Shown: one piece after another, positions 47,106 through 55,495 of the stretch
Position numbering within the stretch: the stretch's first letter is position 1
How the letters are laid out: the number at the start of each line of letters is the position of its first letter
Origin: Flavobacterium suaedae
GTDB lineage: Bacteria > Bacteroidota > Bacteroidia > Flavobacteriales > Flavobacteriaceae
Direction: 5' to 3'
Assembly: GCF_014642915.1 (NCBI RefSeq)
Contig: NZ_BMJE01000001.1
Coordinates: 492,140-556,139 of the forward strand
DNA length: 64,000 nucleotides
Translations under genes and position numbers: made by a program
The notes under the pieces: generated by a model
The model's database searches: none
What the model saw: the letters and a program-made list of their open reading frames with translations, nothing else
Told to the model about the DNA's origin: nothing

Positions 47106-47198
47106 ATTTCAAAAAGAAAATAAAAAGTTTTATTTAAAACAAAATGTTATATTTTGTTATATAGTATTATATTTTTTGATTGCTGTTTATTCCGTATA

Positions 47199-47206
47199 TA
47201 CTTTTG
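47199..47206 (+). promoter_or_regulatory. Promoter for lysA (TACTTTTG)
   Basis: An exact TAnnTTTG match with TTG at 47176-47178, a 20-base spacer, placed 20 bases before the lysA ATG. Confidence 0.55.
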
Positions 47207-47226
47207 TTCTATTAATAATTATAGAA

Positions 47227-48453
47227 ATGGAAACAAATCAGTTACTACAACTGGCAAACGAGTACGGCAGCCCGCTATATGTATATGACGGAGCAAAAAT
47301 AGAATTGCAATACCAAAGACTGGAAAAAGCTTTTAATAAGGTAAACAGTCTTAAAATAAACTATGCGGTTAAGGCATTAAGTAATATATCTATATTAAAA
47401 TTGCTTAAACGTTTAGGCTCAGGGCTTGATACTGTTTCTATACAAGAAGTTCAGCTTGGATTAATGGCAGGTTTCGCTCCCGAAAATATTATATACACTC
47501 CCAACGGCGTGTCAATGGAAGAAATTGAAGAAGTGGCAGCACTGGGAGTACAAATTAATATTGACAACCTTTCTATACTGGAACAATTTGGTGCAAAGCA
47601 CCCTACTACCCCTGTTTGCATACGTATAAACCCACACGTTATGGCAGGAGGAAACAGTAATATATCTGTAGGGCATATTGACAGCAAATTCGGTATATCT
47701 ATACATCAAATGCCGCACCTGCTACGAATTATAGAAAACACCGGTATGCATATTAATGGTATACACATGCATACAGGATCGGATATTTTAGATATTGAAG
47801 TTTTTCTGTATGCTGCCGAAATACTATTTAAAGCAGCCACTGAATTTAAAGAATTAGAATTTATAGATTTTGGTAGTGGTTTTAAAGTACCTTATAAAAA
47901 AGATGATATTGAAACCAATGTAGAAGAGCTTGGTAAAAAACTAAGCAAACGCTTTAATAACTTTTGCAAAGAGTATGGCAGAGAACTTACACTTTGCTTT
48001 GAACCGGGTAAATTTTTAGTTAGCGAGGCAGGTTATTTTCTTGCAAAAGTAAATGTAGTAAAGCAAACAACTTCTACAGTATTTGCAGGGATTGACAGTG
48101 GTTTTAACCACCTTATGCGCCCTATGCTATATGGCTCATACCATCATATAGAAAATCTTTCTAACATAAAAGGTAAAGAACGATTTTACAGTATAGTAGG
48201 TTATATATGTGAAACAGACACTTTTGCTAGCAATAGAAGAATAGCCGAGATTAACGAAGGAGATATTCTTTGTTTCCGTAATGCCGGCGCCTATTGTTTT
48301 TCTATGGCTAGTAATTATAACTCTCGTGTTCGCCCTGCCGAGGTACTGTGGTATGAAAATAAAGCGTACTTAATAAGAGAAAGAGAAACGCTGGACGATA
48401 TTATTCGCAAACAGGTTATTGTAGATTTTGAAACTGAACCTGCTACTATATAA
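47227..48453 (+). CDS. lysA: Diaminopimelate decarboxylase
   Basis: A 408-residue PLP enzyme (fold III) that decarboxylates meso-diaminopimelate to lysine. The PLP-lysine block is INYAVKALSNISILKLLKRLGSGLDTVS. GIHMHTGSDI, the catalytic FEPGKFLVSEAGYFLAKV and CETDTFASNR (active-site Cys from the partner subunit) follow. FRNAGAYCFSMASNYNSR and RPAEV close it. The ATG at 47227 is chosen: the longer frame from 47080 runs through the terminator hairpin and the promoter and encodes a hydrophobic non-family leader. A short hairpin without a T-run follows at about 48489-48507. Confidence 0.94.
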   Translation: METNQLLQLANEYGSPLYVYDGAKIELQYQRLEKAFNKVNSLKINYAVKALSNISILKLLKRLGSGLDTVSIQEVQLGLMAGFAPENIIYTPNGVSMEEIEEVAALGVQINIDNLSILEQFGAKHPTTPVCIRINPHVMAGGNSNISVGHIDSKFGISIHQMPHLLRIIENTGMHINGIHMHTGSDILDIEVFLYAAEILFKAATEFKELEFIDFGSGFKVPYKKDDIETNVEELGKKLSKRFNNFCKEYGRELTLCFEPGKFLVSEAGYFLAKVNVVKQTTSTVFAGIDSGFNHLMRPMLYGSYHHIENLSNIKGKERFYSIVGYICETDTFASNRRIAEINEGDILCFRNAGAYCFSMASNYNSRVRPAEVLWYENKAYLIRERETLDDIIRKQVIVDFETEPATI

Positions 48454-48552
48454 ATGGCACAACTAGTTTATATCATTTTTATGATTGGTCCCGCCCTGAA
48501 AGCGGGATTCATTTATTAACAGATACTCTTACTTTCAAAAAAGTAATTTCTA

Positions 48553-48560
48553 TATCTTTG
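48553..48560 (+). promoter_or_regulatory. -7 promoter element for the 48589 gene (TATCTTTG)
   Basis: An exact TAnnTTTG match 28 bases before the GTG start. It is the main support for this small gene being real. Confidence 0.6.
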
Positions 48561-48588
48561 CCGTAACTCAAAAAAATTACCTGTAATA

Positions 48589-48828
48589 GTGAGTAAAAAG
48601 CTAAACACTAACATATATAAAAGGCTCTGCTTTTTTTTAGCACTCTATATCCTTAATCTTAGTGTAGACTCACCTGATACGCATAACTTTGCTGCAACTG
48701 ACAGTTTACAAATAAATGACCAGGAAAGTATACTGGAAATAGTCATTGAAAAGGTTTTAAAATTTGATGATGTTATTATTGAGTATGATGATGATGATGA
48801 TGCAGAAACTTCTTTAAAAAAAAAATAA
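48589..48828 (+). CDS. Small acidic exported hypothetical protein
   Basis: A 79-residue protein from a GTG start. A basic N-terminus (KKLNTNIYKRLC) leads to a hydrophobic segment (FFLALYILNLSV), a probable signal or anchor. The mature part ends in an acidic run of five Asp and a lysine tail, which is read as a (GAT)n tract at about 48775-48800. The same kind of short protein with a terminal acidic or basic tail is familiar in Flavobacteriia, but I know no function. It is 223 bases upstream of the outer-membrane barrel gene and could be co-transcribed. Confidence 0.5.
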   Translation: MSKKLNTNIYKRLCFFLALYILNLSVDSPDTHNFAATDSLQINDQESILEIVIEKVLKFDDVIIEYDDDDDAETSLKKK

Positions 48829-49051
48829 AAACAATATTGATTTTTACCTGTCACAATTAAGACATACTTCTATAAGAATAAATAAATATTGTAATAATAA
48901 TAACTATTCTTTTTTAGCCCAAAAGGTTAAATATATCTATTATAAAATTCCGTCCCCTCCACCTGATAGTTTGGTTTAATATAAGGTTTTAAACCTCTTT
49001 ATAATATAAAGGTTTCAATCTATTTTTATTAAATCAAATTTTAAAATCCAT

Positions 49052-49888
49052 ATGAAATATGTAATATCATTATGGGTCATTGCTTTGTGCTTTGTACCTG
49101 TAACAAACTATGCCCAAAATATAAATAACGAAAGTTTACAAAATAATACAGAAGAAAACAACCTACCCCCTAAAGTTTTACATGCTGAACCACTTTATAT
49201 TGACCTGATTAGAGATTTAGGTGCAAGGAAAGGAGAAAAAGAATGGAATATAGGTTTAGGGCTTACTGATAACAATAATTACGATGAATATATAGCCTTA
49301 ATAGAATATGAATGGGCTCCTATAGACCGCTTAGGGTTTGAAATAGAATTACCCTTCTCATTATACTACCGTACAACCGCTGAATCTGCACCGGCAAATA
49401 AATTAAACAGTTTAAAGATGGCTACCCAATATAGCTTTTTTGTATCAGAGAAATGGCAAACCTCTATGGCTATTGGTTATATACATGAATTTGAATTAAC
49501 CGAATTCAATAATTACAATGAAGGAAAACTGGTTACAGGAAATATATATAATCCTTTTTTTGTAGCCGCTAAAAACTGGGGAAAGGGTATACATTCCTTA
49601 CTATATACAGGACCACAATTTTTTCATCATTTTAATGAATCACAAATAGAAATGGAGTGGGAAATAAATTCTAATTTCCATTATATGATACCGGACACAC
49701 GAAATTTTGTAGGTTTAGAATTCAATAAAAGATTATCTGATGATGATTTTGATATGATAATACGCCCGCAAATGCGAGTAGATTTTGCCGAGAATCTCTT
49801 AGTAGGGATTGTTACAGGTATCCCTCTTAGTAAAAGGAATGAACGCTTTAGCGCTTTTTTAAGGCTTATATATGAACCTGCTAACTAA
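49052..49888 (+). CDS. Outer-membrane beta-barrel protein of the HAEPLYIDLIRDLGARKGE family
   Basis: A 278-residue protein with a signal peptide (to about TNYAQ, residue 22). Its recognisable block HAEPLYIDLIRDLGARKGE is followed by alternating amphipathic strands (YDEYIALIEYEWAPIDRLGFEIELPFSLYY, LKMATQYSFFVSEKWQTSMAIGY, FVGLEFNKRL). The protein ends in an aromatic-rich strand. I recall this block as a common but uncharacterised Flavobacteriia family; an outer-membrane location is inferred from the strand pattern. It is not an enzyme, despite the names such proteins sometimes carry. A terminator follows. Confidence 0.7.
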   Translation: MKYVISLWVIALCFVPVTNYAQNINNESLQNNTEENNLPPKVLHAEPLYIDLIRDLGARKGEKEWNIGLGLTDNNNYDEYIALIEYEWAPIDRLGFEIELPFSLYYRTTAESAPANKLNSLKMATQYSFFVSEKWQTSMAIGYIHEFELTEFNNYNEGKLVTGNIYNPFFVAAKNWGKGIHSLLYTGPQFFHHFNESQIEMEWEINSNFHYMIPDTRNFVGLEFNKRLSDDDFDMIIRPQMRVDFAENLLVGIVTGIPLSKRNERFSAFLRLIYEPAN

Positions 49889-49900
49889 AAAAATTTATAT

Positions 49901-49932
49901 AAAATCCTGTTATAAATAACAGGATTTTTTTT
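49901..49932 (+). terminator. Terminator after the barrel gene
   Basis: AAAATCCTGTTAT and its complement with a three-base loop, then a T-run. Confidence 0.85.
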
Positions 49933-50125
49933 ACTTTTTAAAATAATAAATAGTCTTTTATACTGAATTCTTAACAGAGAAGATAATTCATAAAACACTA
50001 TTACATGCAAGGTTTATTTATATAATTATAATAAAAAAATAAAATCATACATTCAAAATACTGTTAAAATTTATTTTAATTGATATTTTTTTAATACTTT
50101 AAAAACTTAATAAAAATATTCCACC

Positions 50126-52252
50126 ATGAAAAAAATTTACTTAATTTTTGCTTTTATGCTGTTTCTACCGGCAACAATACAAGCACAATGTACCCCACCA
50201 AGCCTTACTGATGTAAGCGGTCCCGAAACTGTTTGTAACGGCACTTCCGCTACTCTTACTGCTTCAACTGACGGTACAGACGTTGCCTGGTATACATCAG
50301 AGAACGGAGGCACGGCTATAGGCACCGGAACAACTTTTGAAACTCCCCCTGTAACTGCTACAACATCCTACTGGGCAGAAGCTCAAGGAGAAACTGTAGG
50401 CGGAACACCAACATCAGGTGGAGGTAAACTGGCTCCTACAGGTGCTTCAGGTACTACTGTGGTTGATGTTACTTCACCTTGGGGTTTATCTTTTGATGCT
50501 TCTGAACCTTTTATATTAAACTCTGTAGATGTATTTCTTACTTCCTCTACTCCCGGAGATATAGTAATGCAACTTAAAAACAGTAATTATGAACTTATTG
50601 AGACTGTAACCGTATCGGCTCCCGCAGGAGGTTCAGGCTCAAACCCTGTACAGTTTACTGTACCACTTGGTTTTAGTATCCCCGCAGGAACAGGTTATAA
50701 ACTTGTTGCTGCCAGCGGACCGGCAATGATACGCGATTTTAGTTCAGGAAATAACTTTCCTTATCCTATAGGTAGCGTTGGTTCTGTTACAGCAGGAACA
50801 ATTAACAACGGAACAGGAAATTCAGGTGTATACTATTTCTTTTATAACTGGAATTATACACCGGGTACTGTTTGTGTTTCAGACAGACAGGAAGTTATTG
50901 TAGATGTTAACACTACCCCGGCACCAACAGTAGAAGATTTTGATTCTTGTACCTCAGCTACAATAGCCGACCTTAGTGCTACAGGCGAAAACCTTGCTTG
51001 GTATAATACTGCTACAGGTGGTACAGCTCTTTCAAGTGATGCTGACCTTACTTCGGGTACCTATTATGTATCACAAACTGTAGATGGCTGCGAAAGTGCT
51101 CGTGAGTCATTTACTGTAACTATAACTAACGCTGCTGCTCCAGCAGTACAAAATTTTGAGTTTTGCAATGAGGCAGTTATATCTCAGTTAAGTGCTGAAG
51201 GGGAAAACCTCTCGTGGTATGATCAAGCATCGGGTGGCACAGCCCTTACAGGAGATGTGGCGCTTACTACAGGAACATACTACGTATCGCAAACCATAAA
51301 CGGATGTGAAAGTGAACTTTCAGCGTTTACAGTAACTATAAACAATACACCTGCACCAGCAGTTAATGATTTTCAGTTTTGTAATGCTGCCACAGTAGCC
51401 GACCTAAGTGCAACAGGTGAGAATCTTGCATGGTATACGAATGAAACAGGAGGAACTGCTCTTACTGATGAAACAGAACTTACATCAGGTATTTATTATG
51501 TATCACAAACATTAAACAACTGCGAAAGTACACGTGCCTCATTTACTGTAAGCATTAGTGATATAGAAGCTCCTTTAGCTGAGAATCAGCAACTTTGTAG
51601 CGGTGCTATGATATCAGACCTATCACCTTCAGGAGCAGCCTATAACTGGTACAATATCGATGTTGAAGGAGAAGTTCTTGCTGAAGAAACCCTGCTTACT
51701 TCAGGAACTTATTATGTTTCTCAAACATCAGGTGAGTGCGAAAGTGAATTAACCGCTGTAGTTATAGATATAAATGCTACTCCTGCACTGCCAACAGGTG
51801 AAACAGATCAGCTTTTTGAAGAAGGCGAAACACTTGCCGATCTTAATGTAACAGGAAATAACCTGATATGGTATAGTGATGCGGAAGGTACAATACTTTT
51901 ACCTGATACTACGGAGCTTGTAAGCGGAATGACTTATTATGTAAGCCAAACTATAGACGGATGTACCAGTGAACTTCTTGCTGTAAATGTTACAAGTACT
52001 GCAGGTGTTGAAGAGCAAACATTTACAGGTTTTAACTATTACCCTAACCCAACAAATGGTATACTTAATATCTCTAACAATAACACTATTAAAAAGGTTG
52101 AAATATATAGCCTTCTAGGGCAGCGAGTACAAGAGCAAACTTTTAACTCTGATAACATACAACTTAATATGTCAGCTATTTCACAAGGAATATATCTTGT
52201 AAAAATATATTCGGGTACAGCCGTAAAAACAATCAGGATAAGTAAGAACTAA
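50126..52252 (+). CDS. Secreted T9SS cargo with five 72-residue Ig-like repeats
   Basis: A 708-residue protein. The signal peptide ends TIQAQ (residue ~20). Residues 21-95 are an Ig_7-like unit (CTPPSLTDVSGPETVC...WYTSENGGTAIG). A choice-of-anchor beta-sandwich region (~95-255) follows. Then come five tandem repeats starting at residues 266, 338, 410, 482 and 554, each 72 residues apart, with LSATGENLAWY...GGTAL and TSGTYYVSQT...CES as the core. A type A sorting domain (YYPNPTNGILNI to the C-terminus) directs outer-membrane secretion by type IX and anchoring. It is a probable surface adhesin or matrix protein. It sits alone with a terminator behind it. Confidence 0.85.
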   Translation: MKKIYLIFAFMLFLPATIQAQCTPPSLTDVSGPETVCNGTSATLTASTDGTDVAWYTSENGGTAIGTGTTFETPPVTATTSYWAEAQGETVGGTPTSGGGKLAPTGASGTTVVDVTSPWGLSFDASEPFILNSVDVFLTSSTPGDIVMQLKNSNYELIETVTVSAPAGGSGSNPVQFTVPLGFSIPAGTGYKLVAASGPAMIRDFSSGNNFPYPIGSVGSVTAGTINNGTGNSGVYYFFYNWNYTPGTVCVSDRQEVIVDVNTTPAPTVEDFDSCTSATIADLSATGENLAWYNTATGGTALSSDADLTSGTYYVSQTVDGCESARESFTVTITNAAAPAVQNFEFCNEAVISQLSAEGENLSWYDQASGGTALTGDVALTTGTYYVSQTINGCESELSAFTVTINNTPAPAVNDFQFCNAATVADLSATGENLAWYTNETGGTALTDETELTSGIYYVSQTLNNCESTRASFTVSISDIEAPLAENQQLCSGAMISDLSPSGAAYNWYNIDVEGEVLAEETLLTSGTYYVSQTSGECESELTAVVIDINATPALPTGETDQLFEEGETLADLNVTGNNLIWYSDAEGTILLPDTTELVSGMTYYVSQTIDGCTSELLAVNVTSTAGVEEQTFTGFNYYPNPTNGILNISNNNTIKKVEIYSLLGQRVQEQTFNSDNIQLNMSAISQGIYLVKIYSGTAVKTIRISKN
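50921..52000 (+). repeat. Exact 216-bp tandem repeat array inside the T9SS cargo gene
   Basis: Repeat starts at 50921, 51137, 51353, 51569 and 51785 are each exactly 216 bp apart. The first three units are clearly similar in protein sequence; units four and five have diverged but keep the spacing. Confidence 0.8.
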
Positions 52253-52276
52253 ATAAATTTATAGTATTCTATTCTT

Positions 52277-52310
52277 AAAAAAATCCCGCTGCAATTAGCG
52301 GGATTTTTTT
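52277..52310 (+). terminator. Terminator after the repeat protein
   Basis: AAAAAATCCCGCT pairs with AGCGGGATTTTTT around a six-base loop. Confidence 0.88.
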
Positions 52311-52387
52311 CTATATATACTTCTATAGCTTTATTGAGCTAACCATAAAATAACAGTAGCCAATAATTATGTTTCACAATTTGTTGC

Positions 52388-52395
52388 TATTTTTG
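52388..52395 (+). promoter_or_regulatory. -7 promoter element for the alkaline phosphatase (TATTTTTG)
   Basis: An exact TAnnTTTG match 20 bases before the ATG. Confidence 0.55.
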
Positions 52396-52415
52396 GGGAA
52401 ACTACATTTATACCA

Positions 52416-53837
52416 ATGGACAGAAGAAAATTTTTCAGGGCAGGTTCACTGGCTACTATAGGAGCTGCTGTATTAAACCCTTTTAGAACAGATCAGGAAT
52501 TAATTGATTTTGATAGCCTTACCGGTAAAGATAAAAAAGCAAAAAACATCATATTCTTAGTAAGCGATGGTATGAGTTCAGGTACATTAAACATGGCTGA
52601 CATATACCTTAACCGCAAAATGGGAAGAAGTTCTAACTGGATTCAGTTATATAAAGACCAGCGTGTAAGCCGTGCATTAATGGAAACAGCTTCGGCAAGT
52701 TCCATAGTAACCGATTCTGCTGCAGGTAGTTCCTCCTGGGGAGGCGGTTTCAGGGTTAACAATGGTTCTTTAAATGTTGGTCCTAACGGAGAGGAACATT
52801 TACCTATCCTTCAAAAATTTAAAATGAGTGGTAAAAAAGTAGGTTGTGTTACTTCAGTACCTATCACACACGCTACTCCCGCAGGTTTTTGTATTAACAG
52901 TAACAGCCGAAATGCACAACCTGAAATAGCTAAAGACTATTTAAGAATAGGTTTTGATATTATGATGGGCGGCGGAGATAAATACTTTAATGCGGAAAAA
53001 AGAACCGACGGGGAAGACTTATACAGCCAGTACAAAGCAAAAGGCTGGCAAATAGTACGCAACACTCAGGAAATGAACAAAGCAGGAAATAATAATCCTG
53101 TACTTGGTATTTTCGGTGAAGATGCTATGCCCTATAGTTTAGACCGTAGCAGTAGCAAAGAGCTTACTAACAGTACTCCTACCCTTGCCGAAATGACTCA
53201 GAAAGCTATAGATCACATGAAAGGGAGCAAAAAAGGCTTTGCTCTACAGGTTGAAGGCGGTAAAGTGGATTGGGGAGCACACTCTAATGATGTAGGAGCA
53301 CTTTTATATGACCAGGTTGCTTTTGATGAGGCTATAAAAGTAGCTATAGACTTTGCTGAAGAAGATGGTGAAACACTTGTAATTATTACAACTGACCATG
53401 GTAATGCCAACCCGGGTATTATATATGGTAAAGAAGCTAATGATAATTTTGACAGCTTGCAAAACTATAAACAAACTAATGAGTGGATATTAAACGAAAT
53501 TAAGCCAACTTCAACAACAGCACAAGTAAAAGAACTTGTTGATTATGCTAACGGTCATGCTATTACCGATGAGGAAGCCAAAACCATTTTAAGCTACTAC
53601 ACAGGTACATTTGGTAAACAAAACGGGCTTTACAATTATAAAAATGTTCCGTTTGAAAAATATGCTGAAATACAAAAGAAGTATAATTCAATAGGCTGGA
53701 TTAGTATGCAGCATTCCGCAGACCATGTTGAACTGGCAATGTTTGGTCCCGGTAGTGAGTTATTAAAGCCTTTTGTTAAAAATACAGACTTGCATTACTT
53801 AATGCTACAAGCAGCAGAGGTAGAAAATAAGTTTTAA
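52416..53837 (+). CDS. Alkaline phosphatase, Tat-exported
   Basis: A 473-residue PhoA-superfamily enzyme that hydrolyses phosphate monoesters outside the cytoplasm. The N-terminus MDRRKFFRAGSLATIGAAVL is a twin-arginine signal, which implies folded export with metals. The first metal-site block is IIFLVSDGMSSGTLN. The catalytic Ser is S101 in the block VTDSAAGSSSWGGG, with the typical Asp-Ser-Ala. The distal metal ligands are in EGGKVDWGAHSND (about residue 285), IITTDHGNA and WISMQHSADHVELAMFG. All ligands appear present. It is a single-gene unit. Confidence 0.9.
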   Translation: MDRRKFFRAGSLATIGAAVLNPFRTDQELIDFDSLTGKDKKAKNIIFLVSDGMSSGTLNMADIYLNRKMGRSSNWIQLYKDQRVSRALMETASASSIVTDSAAGSSSWGGGFRVNNGSLNVGPNGEEHLPILQKFKMSGKKVGCVTSVPITHATPAGFCINSNSRNAQPEIAKDYLRIGFDIMMGGGDKYFNAEKRTDGEDLYSQYKAKGWQIVRNTQEMNKAGNNNPVLGIFGEDAMPYSLDRSSSKELTNSTPTLAEMTQKAIDHMKGSKKGFALQVEGGKVDWGAHSNDVGALLYDQVAFDEAIKVAIDFAEEDGETLVIITTDHGNANPGIIYGKEANDNFDSLQNYKQTNEWILNEIKPTSTTAQVKELVDYANGHAITDEEAKTILSYYTGTFGKQNGLYNYKNVPFEKYAEIQKKYNSIGWISMQHSADHVELAMFGPGSELLKPFVKNTDLHYLMLQAAEVENKF

Positions 53838-53860
53838 GCTCAAATTAAATATATATCTTT

Positions 53861-53885
53861 AAGCTCGGTTATACCGAGCTTTTTG
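53861..53885 (+). terminator. Terminator after the alkaline phosphatase
   Basis: AAGCTCGGT pairs with ACCGAGCTT, then a short T-run. Confidence 0.85.
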
Positions 53886-53904
53886 TTTATAACTTAGTTT
53901 CATT

Positions 53905-54522
53905 ATGAAGAATATATTAATAGTCTTTAGTTTTTTATTATTACTTGTTAGCTGTAATAACAAACAACCTGATGTTTCACTGCTTAAAAATGGTGATATT
54001 ATTTTCCAGACCTCAACATCTGCACAAAGTAAGGCTATACAGCTAGCTACAAACTCTAAATACTCACATTGCGGTATTATTTATAAAGAAGATGGTAACT
54101 ATTTTGTTTTTGAAGCGGTACAACCTGTAAAGAAAACTCCATTATTAAAGTGGATAGCACGAGGGAAGGATAACCATTATGTAGTAAAACGACTTAAAAA
54201 TGCAGATGAGGTACTTACCAAAAAGGCTTTAAACCAAATGAAAAGCATAGGTAAAAGTATGAACGGTAAAAATTATGACTTATATTTTGAGTGGAGTAAT
54301 GAGCGTATATATTGCTCTGAACTGGTATGGAAGTTATACAAACAATCAACAGGGTTAGAGGTTGGAAAACTGCAGCAACTAAAAGAGTTTGACCTCTCCC
54401 ACCCTATGGTACAGCAAAAAATGAAAGAATGCTACGGGAATACTATTCCTTTAAATGAAAAAGTAATTTCTCCCGCAGCTATTTTTGAAAGCGATTTGCT
54501 TTATACTGTTACTTCAAACTAA
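53905..54522 (+). CDS. YiiX/YebB-like NlpC/P60-fold lipoprotein
   Basis: A 205-residue lipoprotein (lipobox LLVSC, Cys about residue 17). It has the permuted papain-like YiiX arrangement: GDIIFQTSTSAQSKAIQLATNSKYSHCGIIY with H55, then VFEAVQ with E70, and late in the chain RIYCSELVWKLY with the presumed nucleophile C137. Relatives are predicted amidases or peptidases, possibly on lipoprotein or peptidoglycan substrates; none is confirmed here. It lies downstream of the phosphatase terminator and converges on the flavin oxidoreductase gene. Confidence 0.82.
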   Translation: MKNILIVFSFLLLLVSCNNKQPDVSLLKNGDIIFQTSTSAQSKAIQLATNSKYSHCGIIYKEDGNYFVFEAVQPVKKTPLLKWIARGKDNHYVVKRLKNADEVLTKKALNQMKSIGKSMNGKNYDLYFEWSNERIYCSELVWKLYKQSTGLEVGKLQQLKEFDLSHPMVQQKMKECYGNTIPLNEKVISPAAIFESDLLYTVTSN

Positions 54523-54532
54523 ATTTTGATTA

Positions 54533-55474
54533 TTATAAGCCGGCAACTTCCTGTTTAGCTTTTTCAAAATCAGTAATTATTTCTTTTACTATATCAGCAG
54601 CAGGTTTAATATCGTGAATAAGCCCTGCTATTTGCCCTATTTCCAGTTCGCCTTCATCAAGGTCACCTTCAAACATACCTTTTTTGGCACGGGCGCGCCC
54701 CAGTAGTGTTTTAAGATCATCAACTGTTGGTGATTTAGTGTATAGTTCTGTTACATCCTGGAAAAATTTATTTTTAATCAACCTTACAGGTGCTAATTCT
54801 TTTAAAGTAAGTTGCGTGTCGCCATCTTTAGCTTCAACAATAGCTTTCTTAAAATTATCATGTGATGACGACTCTACCGAAGCAGCAAACCTGCTCCCTA
54901 CCTGTACAGCATCGGCTCCCAGAACCATAGCTGCTAACATACCGTGTCCTGTAGCAATACCACCCGCAGCAATAAGCGGTATTTGTAACTGTTCTTTAAC
55001 CATCGGTATAAGGGTAAAAGTTGTAGTTTCTTCTCTACCGTTATGCCCGCCTGCTTCGAAGCCTTCAGCTACTACAGCATCAACGCCTGCATCTTGTGCT
55101 TTTAGCGCAAATTTTACACTACTCACTACGTGTACTACAATAATACCATTCTCTTTTAAAAATGGTGTCCATGTTTTAGGGTTACCCGCCGAAGTAAAAA
55201 CTATTTTTACGCCCTCTTCCACTATTATATCCATAATTTCTTCAATATTAGGATATAGCATTGGCACATTTACGCCAAAAGGCTTATCAGTAGCTTTTTT
55301 ACATTTTTGTATATGTTCACGCAATACATCAGGGTACATAGAACCTGCACCTATAAGCCCCAGCCCTCCTGCATTACTTACTGCACTGGCAAGTTTATAG
55401 CCGCTTGCCCATATCATTCCTGCTTGTATTAAAGGATATTCAATATTAAATAGTTGGGTTATTCTGTTATTCAT
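54533..55474 (-). CDS. Nitronate monooxygenase-like flavin oxidoreductase
   Basis: A 313-residue FMN enzyme of the 2-nitropropane dioxygenase/FabK-like family. The N-terminus IEYPLIQAGMIWASGYKLASAVSNAGGLGLIG and the flavin-site blocks AQDAGVDAVVAEGFEAGGHNGRE, PLIAAGGIATG and GADAVQVGSRFAASVESSSHDNFKKAI are clear. Related Bacteroidota proteins may oxidise nitronates or act in fatty-acid metabolism; which applies here is open. It is 21 bases upstream of the frameshifted lipoprotein gene on the same strand and may belong to its transcript. Confidence 0.85.
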   Translation of the reverse strand: MNNRITQLFNIEYPLIQAGMIWASGYKLASAVSNAGGLGLIGAGSMYPDVLREHIQKCKKATDKPFGVNVPMLYPNIEEIMDIIVEEGVKIVFTSAGNPKTWTPFLKENGIIVVHVVSSVKFALKAQDAGVDAVVAEGFEAGGHNGREETTTFTLIPMVKEQLQIPLIAAGGIATGHGMLAAMVLGADAVQVGSRFAASVESSSHDNFKKAIVEAKDGDTQLTLKELAPVRLIKNKFFQDVTELYTKSPTVDDLKTLLGRARAKKGMFEGDLDEGELEIGQIAGLIHDIKPAADIVKEIITDFEKAKQEVAGL

Positions 55475-55495
55475 AATTAGTATTAAATTATTTTT

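Noticed and set aside
47080..47226. A 49-codon N-terminal extension of lysA
   Set aside because: It runs through the terminator hairpin and over the lysA promoter, and encodes a hydrophobic non-family leader.
48454..48519. A 21-codon ORF directly after lysA
   Set aside because: It is very short, has no promoter and is spanned by a hairpin. It is more likely untranslated trailer.
49052..49888. Purine-synthesis enzyme naming for the HAEPLYIDLIRDLGARKGE protein
   Set aside because: The protein has a signal peptide and an outer-membrane barrel strand pattern. Enzyme names attached to this family appear to be propagated errors.
54684..55400. A 238-residue plus-strand ORF opposite the flavin oxidoreductase
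   Set aside because: It is antisense to a clearly conserved enzyme and is low in acidic residues and rich in Ser/Pro/Ala, as expected of a complementary-strand shadow.
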